Assembly (NCBI GenBank): GCA_922989275.2
Contig: OV277867.1
Coordinates: forward strand, 3,286,001 to 3,350,000
Length of the DNA stretch: 64,000 nucleotides
Direction: 5' to 3'
From: Gari tellinella
Lineage: Eukaryota > Mollusca > Bivalvia > Cardiida > Psammobiidae
In this document: piece by piece, positions 61,486 to 64,000 of the stretch
Numbering within the stretch: the first letter of the stretch is position 1
How the letters are laid out: each line of letters begins with the position of its first letter
Notes under the pieces: generated by a model
The model's database searches: none
Told to the model about the DNA's origin: nothing
The model's input: only the letters and a program-made list of their open reading frames with translations
Made by a program: the position numbers and the translations under genes

Positions 61486-61738
61486 AGGGCTGCCATAAGT
61501 TGACATGAAAATCCTAAGATTTCCAATTTTGCATTTTTCAAGTGCGATTTTACGAATCGTACCTTTACCCTATAGCCCTTTTCTTGTTTTGTTGACATGC
61601 GACTACTTAAAGCAGACTGTAAGTAACACAGAATGCGCATAAGGGCGCATTCTGCTTTACTTTCAGCTTGCTTTAAGCTACCATGTTCCTGGAAAAAATC
61701 CGGAGATTTAGGAAAAATCCGGAGAAATGGCAGCCCTG
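61486..61738 (-). mobile_element. Family D MITE (h2 core), nested in a LINE relic
   Basis: CAGGGCTGCCATAAGTTGAC to AATCCGGAGAAATGGCAGCCCTG-type right end (ATGGCAGCCCTG). h2 hairpin 61608-61676: ACTTAAAGCAGACTGTAAGT and CTTTACTTTCAGCTTGCTTT arms with GCGCATAAGGGCGC centre. Reversed relative to 44968. Confidence 0.9.
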
Positions 61739-61865
61739 AAATTTGGGTAAAATTCTTCAGTTCGACCGTCTTGTCCTGGGCGTTTGTCTGATTTCATATC
61801 ACATGCGTCATATTTACATTCCTTGTTTAATAAAAGACCTTCACATCGATTCGCATCAGTGTCAG

Positions 61866-62804
61866 TTAAGGGTGTATCAATGTCATGAATTTAAGAAATT
61901 TTCAAAGTATATGAAAACACTTTATGATGGTTTTGTATTGAAGAGCTATTTAAGATGAATGAAAAAATAGAAAAAGTGTACATTTTGGTGAACAACAGTT
62001 GGCTCCATGGCCATGTAAAATTTACCCCACCAACTTTCTCTTGTTTTGTCCTTTTCAAACAGCCCGCTTCAATAAAATCCATTTTAAATGAAAACAAATA
62101 TGATAATTTGGTTTTGTGTTATTTATTTCCTATCTATGGTAGTATTTCTTCATACAAAAACTAATTTAAGAGAAACAGGCACCAAATGTGAAATTTATAA
62201 AGCTCTTAATATCATCGATATGGTTCTTTTTTTTGTAATTTTGTAAGGGGAAATAACTCTTTTTACTTTAATAACTCAAAATTTTCTACACTGACCTTTC
62301 AATTTTTTTTCATATTTTGAACTGCCTTAGCATTGGATTTCATTTGGTAGAATATAAGAAAAAGTTTAATACTAACACTATTTCATTTTCAAACTTTTTT
62401 ACTTTTTTTCATAAAATAAAAAATCTAGTAAAACCATGCCCTATAAAAAGCATATTTTGATATTCGAGGATCCATATTGTTAAAACCTAGTGCCTGCTTT
62501 GTCTAAATTTTGTTTCTATATGTGAAAATACCACCATAGACATGAAATAAATAATGAAAACCCAAATTACCATGTTTGTTTTGTTTTGAAATAGATTTTA
62601 CTGAAGCTTGTACTCTGAATGGGTAAAATTTGAGAGAAAAAGTCCAAATTTGACATACCTTTTTCAAATCGCTGTAGCTCAAAAAAAAGGTCACCACCTT
62701 TTTCCATTTTTTCATTCATCATAAATAGCTCTTCCAAAAAAACAATGATAGAAAAAAAGTTTGATACTTTGAAAAAATCGCTTATGGGTTGGATACACCC
62801 TTAA
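61866..62804. mobile_element. 939-bp element with long inverted repeats and TTAA ends
   Basis: TTAAGGGTGTATCAATG at the left; GGATACACCCTTAA at the right. The arms are inverted copies for roughly 300 bp: GAAGAGCTATTTAAGATGAA with TTCATCATAAATAGCTCTTC; CTATCTATGGTAGTATTTC with AAATACCACCATAGACATG. No transposase frame. The flanking TTAA suggests a piggyBac-type target site (inference). Confidence 0.85.
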
Positions 62805-63320
62805 GGTGTTGTGTAGGGTAAAGGTGTCAATGTAGTCTCCATTAGTTAATAATGTTACTTGAAGAAGTGTACAGGTTTTTGTAGAATTCTTTTTCTGCAA
62901 TATAAAATTTTAGTCTGATTTGTTAACCGTTTATTACTGACCACAAGATTTGTAATTGCGTTCTGTTCTGTCTTGATTTTTAAAATTTTTCTCTTTCTAG
63001 TTCGCTTACAATGTTCTGTATTGTGTCATTTATATTTAGACATGCATATAAATCATATAATTGCTTTTCTAATATGTGTAGATGGTTGTTTCAACGTTTT
63101 GCTTTTAATTTTGAAAATTGCATAGAATTTTATTGGAGTTCATATTTACATATTTCCAATTTTAATTGGCAGCTCTGGATATTTGGCAATATACAATTTG
63201 GAATGACTTGCGATATTTGTTTGCAGTAAAATTCGTCCGCGAGATGTTTATTATTAAGTTTCCTAAAGCCAGTGCCTCTTTTAACTGGCGATTTTAATTT
63301 AAGTGAAATCGCCATCTGAT

Positions 63321-64000
63321 ATGTGCTTTAAATTATAACTGGTTGTATATATGTTGACAGTACTAATGGTATTATATTTTCGTCTATAAGCCAAAAGTCA
63401 AATCTTTTTTCATTACCATTTTTACGACGCCTGTGATTTGTTTATTATTATTACAAGTTTGTTTCCAAATGTCAGTCAGTTCAAATGTTTTAATTAGATC
63501 AGACACTATTGAACTATTTTTGAACTATTATTGTTGTTTACAATTGACTGTGATACACTGTCTGATTTATTCATAACTTCATTGAGTCTCCGCATAAAAT
63601 AGAAATACCTTCAGCGCAGTTTTCCAGAATTTCATTTTTTTTTTAAAAATATCGATGGTGTTGTTTTTTGTCATTAAAGGCGTATATATTCAATAATATG
63701 GAAGTGTTTTTGTTGATTTCTTTATTGAGTAGAACATAGCGCTCTTCGGGGGTCACTGTGATGACTTAGCACAGTGCTATTATATTTTTTTATTTATAAG
63801 AATAGCGCAGCTTTTACTGTTTATAGAACTATAAGCAGTATAGTGATACCAGCCTGTAATGCTTTCATTTACAGTTTCTGTTATATCTCGGGTGAAATGT
63901 CCGCTTTTTGCTGTAGAAGGTATTGTTGAAGTCTGCATTGTTTATGTTTGTTACGTAAACTGTGAAATTTAAGCGACAGAGGACGAGTAAAATCAGAACA
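63321..64000. other. Unassigned; may continue the LINE relic upstream
   Basis: The endonuclease part of the L1/Tx1-like relic would lie here on the minus strand, but I cannot recognise its motifs. No other feature seen. Confidence 0.35.

Larger units (their letters stand above)
60090..63320 (-). pseudogene. L1/Tx1-like LINE ORF2 relic with two nested elements
   Basis: On the minus strand, in order: the endonuclease-RT linker AISLKLKSPVKRGTGFRKLN near 63315 (the family's 'RGPGFWKLNNSLL'); QQSFIKNRYIGYSI near 61255; KPFDTLEWKFMF near 61140; YTKRGIKQECPLSVLLFVIV near 60980; AEILACKIRSC and ISQLADDTTLFL near 60850 (catalytic DD); and KHKDEYLDTTFKTDGVKALG near 60690, then WINAILDNSP and IPKFILRQYG near 60300. 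Numerous frameshifts and stops. A family D MITE (61486-61738) and a 939-bp long-TIR element (61866-62804) lie inside it. The KALG and RGTGF signatures fit the L1/Tx1 group. Confidence 0.85.

Noticed and set aside
63011..63229. 72-codon plus ORF in the L1/Tx1-like relic
   Set aside because: The opposite strand holds the recognisable LINE linker (RGTGFRKLNN), so this is an antisense shadow.

Overview
This is a eukaryotic, AT-rich, intergenic-looking window, most likely from a lophotrochozoan and probably a bivalve mollusc. The organism call is inference. It rests on tandem intronless Cys-loop receptor genes of a kind expanded in molluscs, several non-LTR retrotransposon (LINE) relics, a tRNA-derived SINE, and a very high density of hairpin-cored MITEs (short non-autonomous DNA transposons). 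I see no bacterial operon, rRNA, LTR retroelement or CRISPR array.

The only intact protein genes I can support are three tandem, same-strand paralogs of the Cys-loop ligand-gated ion channel (nicotinic receptor-like) family at 27771-29222, 40984-42432 and 53123-54583. Each CDS is one uninterrupted frame with a signal peptide, a 13-residue-spaced Cys loop, M1-M3, a variable cytoplasmic loop and M4. Each starts 96-97 bases after a conserved 3' splice-site-like sequence, and each leader carries a small upstream ORF. They sit at the 3' ends of three diverged tandem segmental duplicates (about 22.0-29.3, 32.7-42.8 and 45.2-54.5 kb). A fragment matching the 3' flank of copy 2 lies alone at 13.5-13.9 kb. 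The third gene has a different C-terminus, encoded by a local repeat.

Layout: 0.9-3.1 kb, MITEs. 3.2-5.3 kb, minus-strand LINE relic. 6.3-8.4 kb, plus-strand LINE relic with a (CAAT)n tail. 10.3-12.7 kb, Tc1-like transposase remnant next to a minus-strand LINE with one in-frame stop. 13.5-21.7 kb, MITEs, a LINE C-terminal relic and an 824-bp long-TIR element. 22-54.6 kb, the triplicated receptor region, full of MITEs, tandem repeats (162 bp and 92 bp), a composite 1.6-kb element with a SINE inside, and a mariner relic. 54.5-60 kb, decayed tandem repeat and a CR1/jockey-like relic. 60-63.3 kb, minus-strand L1/Tx1-like relic containing two nested non-autonomous elements.

MITE families are named here by their ends. 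A: TA|CAGTGGAGAA. B: TA|CAGYGCTCCCTC. C: TTAACCCWTTACCC. D: CAGGGCTGCCAT. E: TA|CAGTAGAACCTC. F: TTAACCCYTTCACYGCC and related. G: CAGGGCTCCAGATAAG. H: GGGGCCCGTTTCATAAAA. I: TA|CAGTACTGAACC. The most striking property is that unrelated ends share the same central palindrome: core h1 (arm CAAACAGTTTGGATCC then GATCAGACGCC) in A, B and F; core h2 (arm CTTAAAGCA...AGTAAAGCAGAATGCGCC) in C, D and, in altered form, E. The two arms of a core often carry matched substitutions. Coordinates of elements were read by eye and may be off by a few bases.
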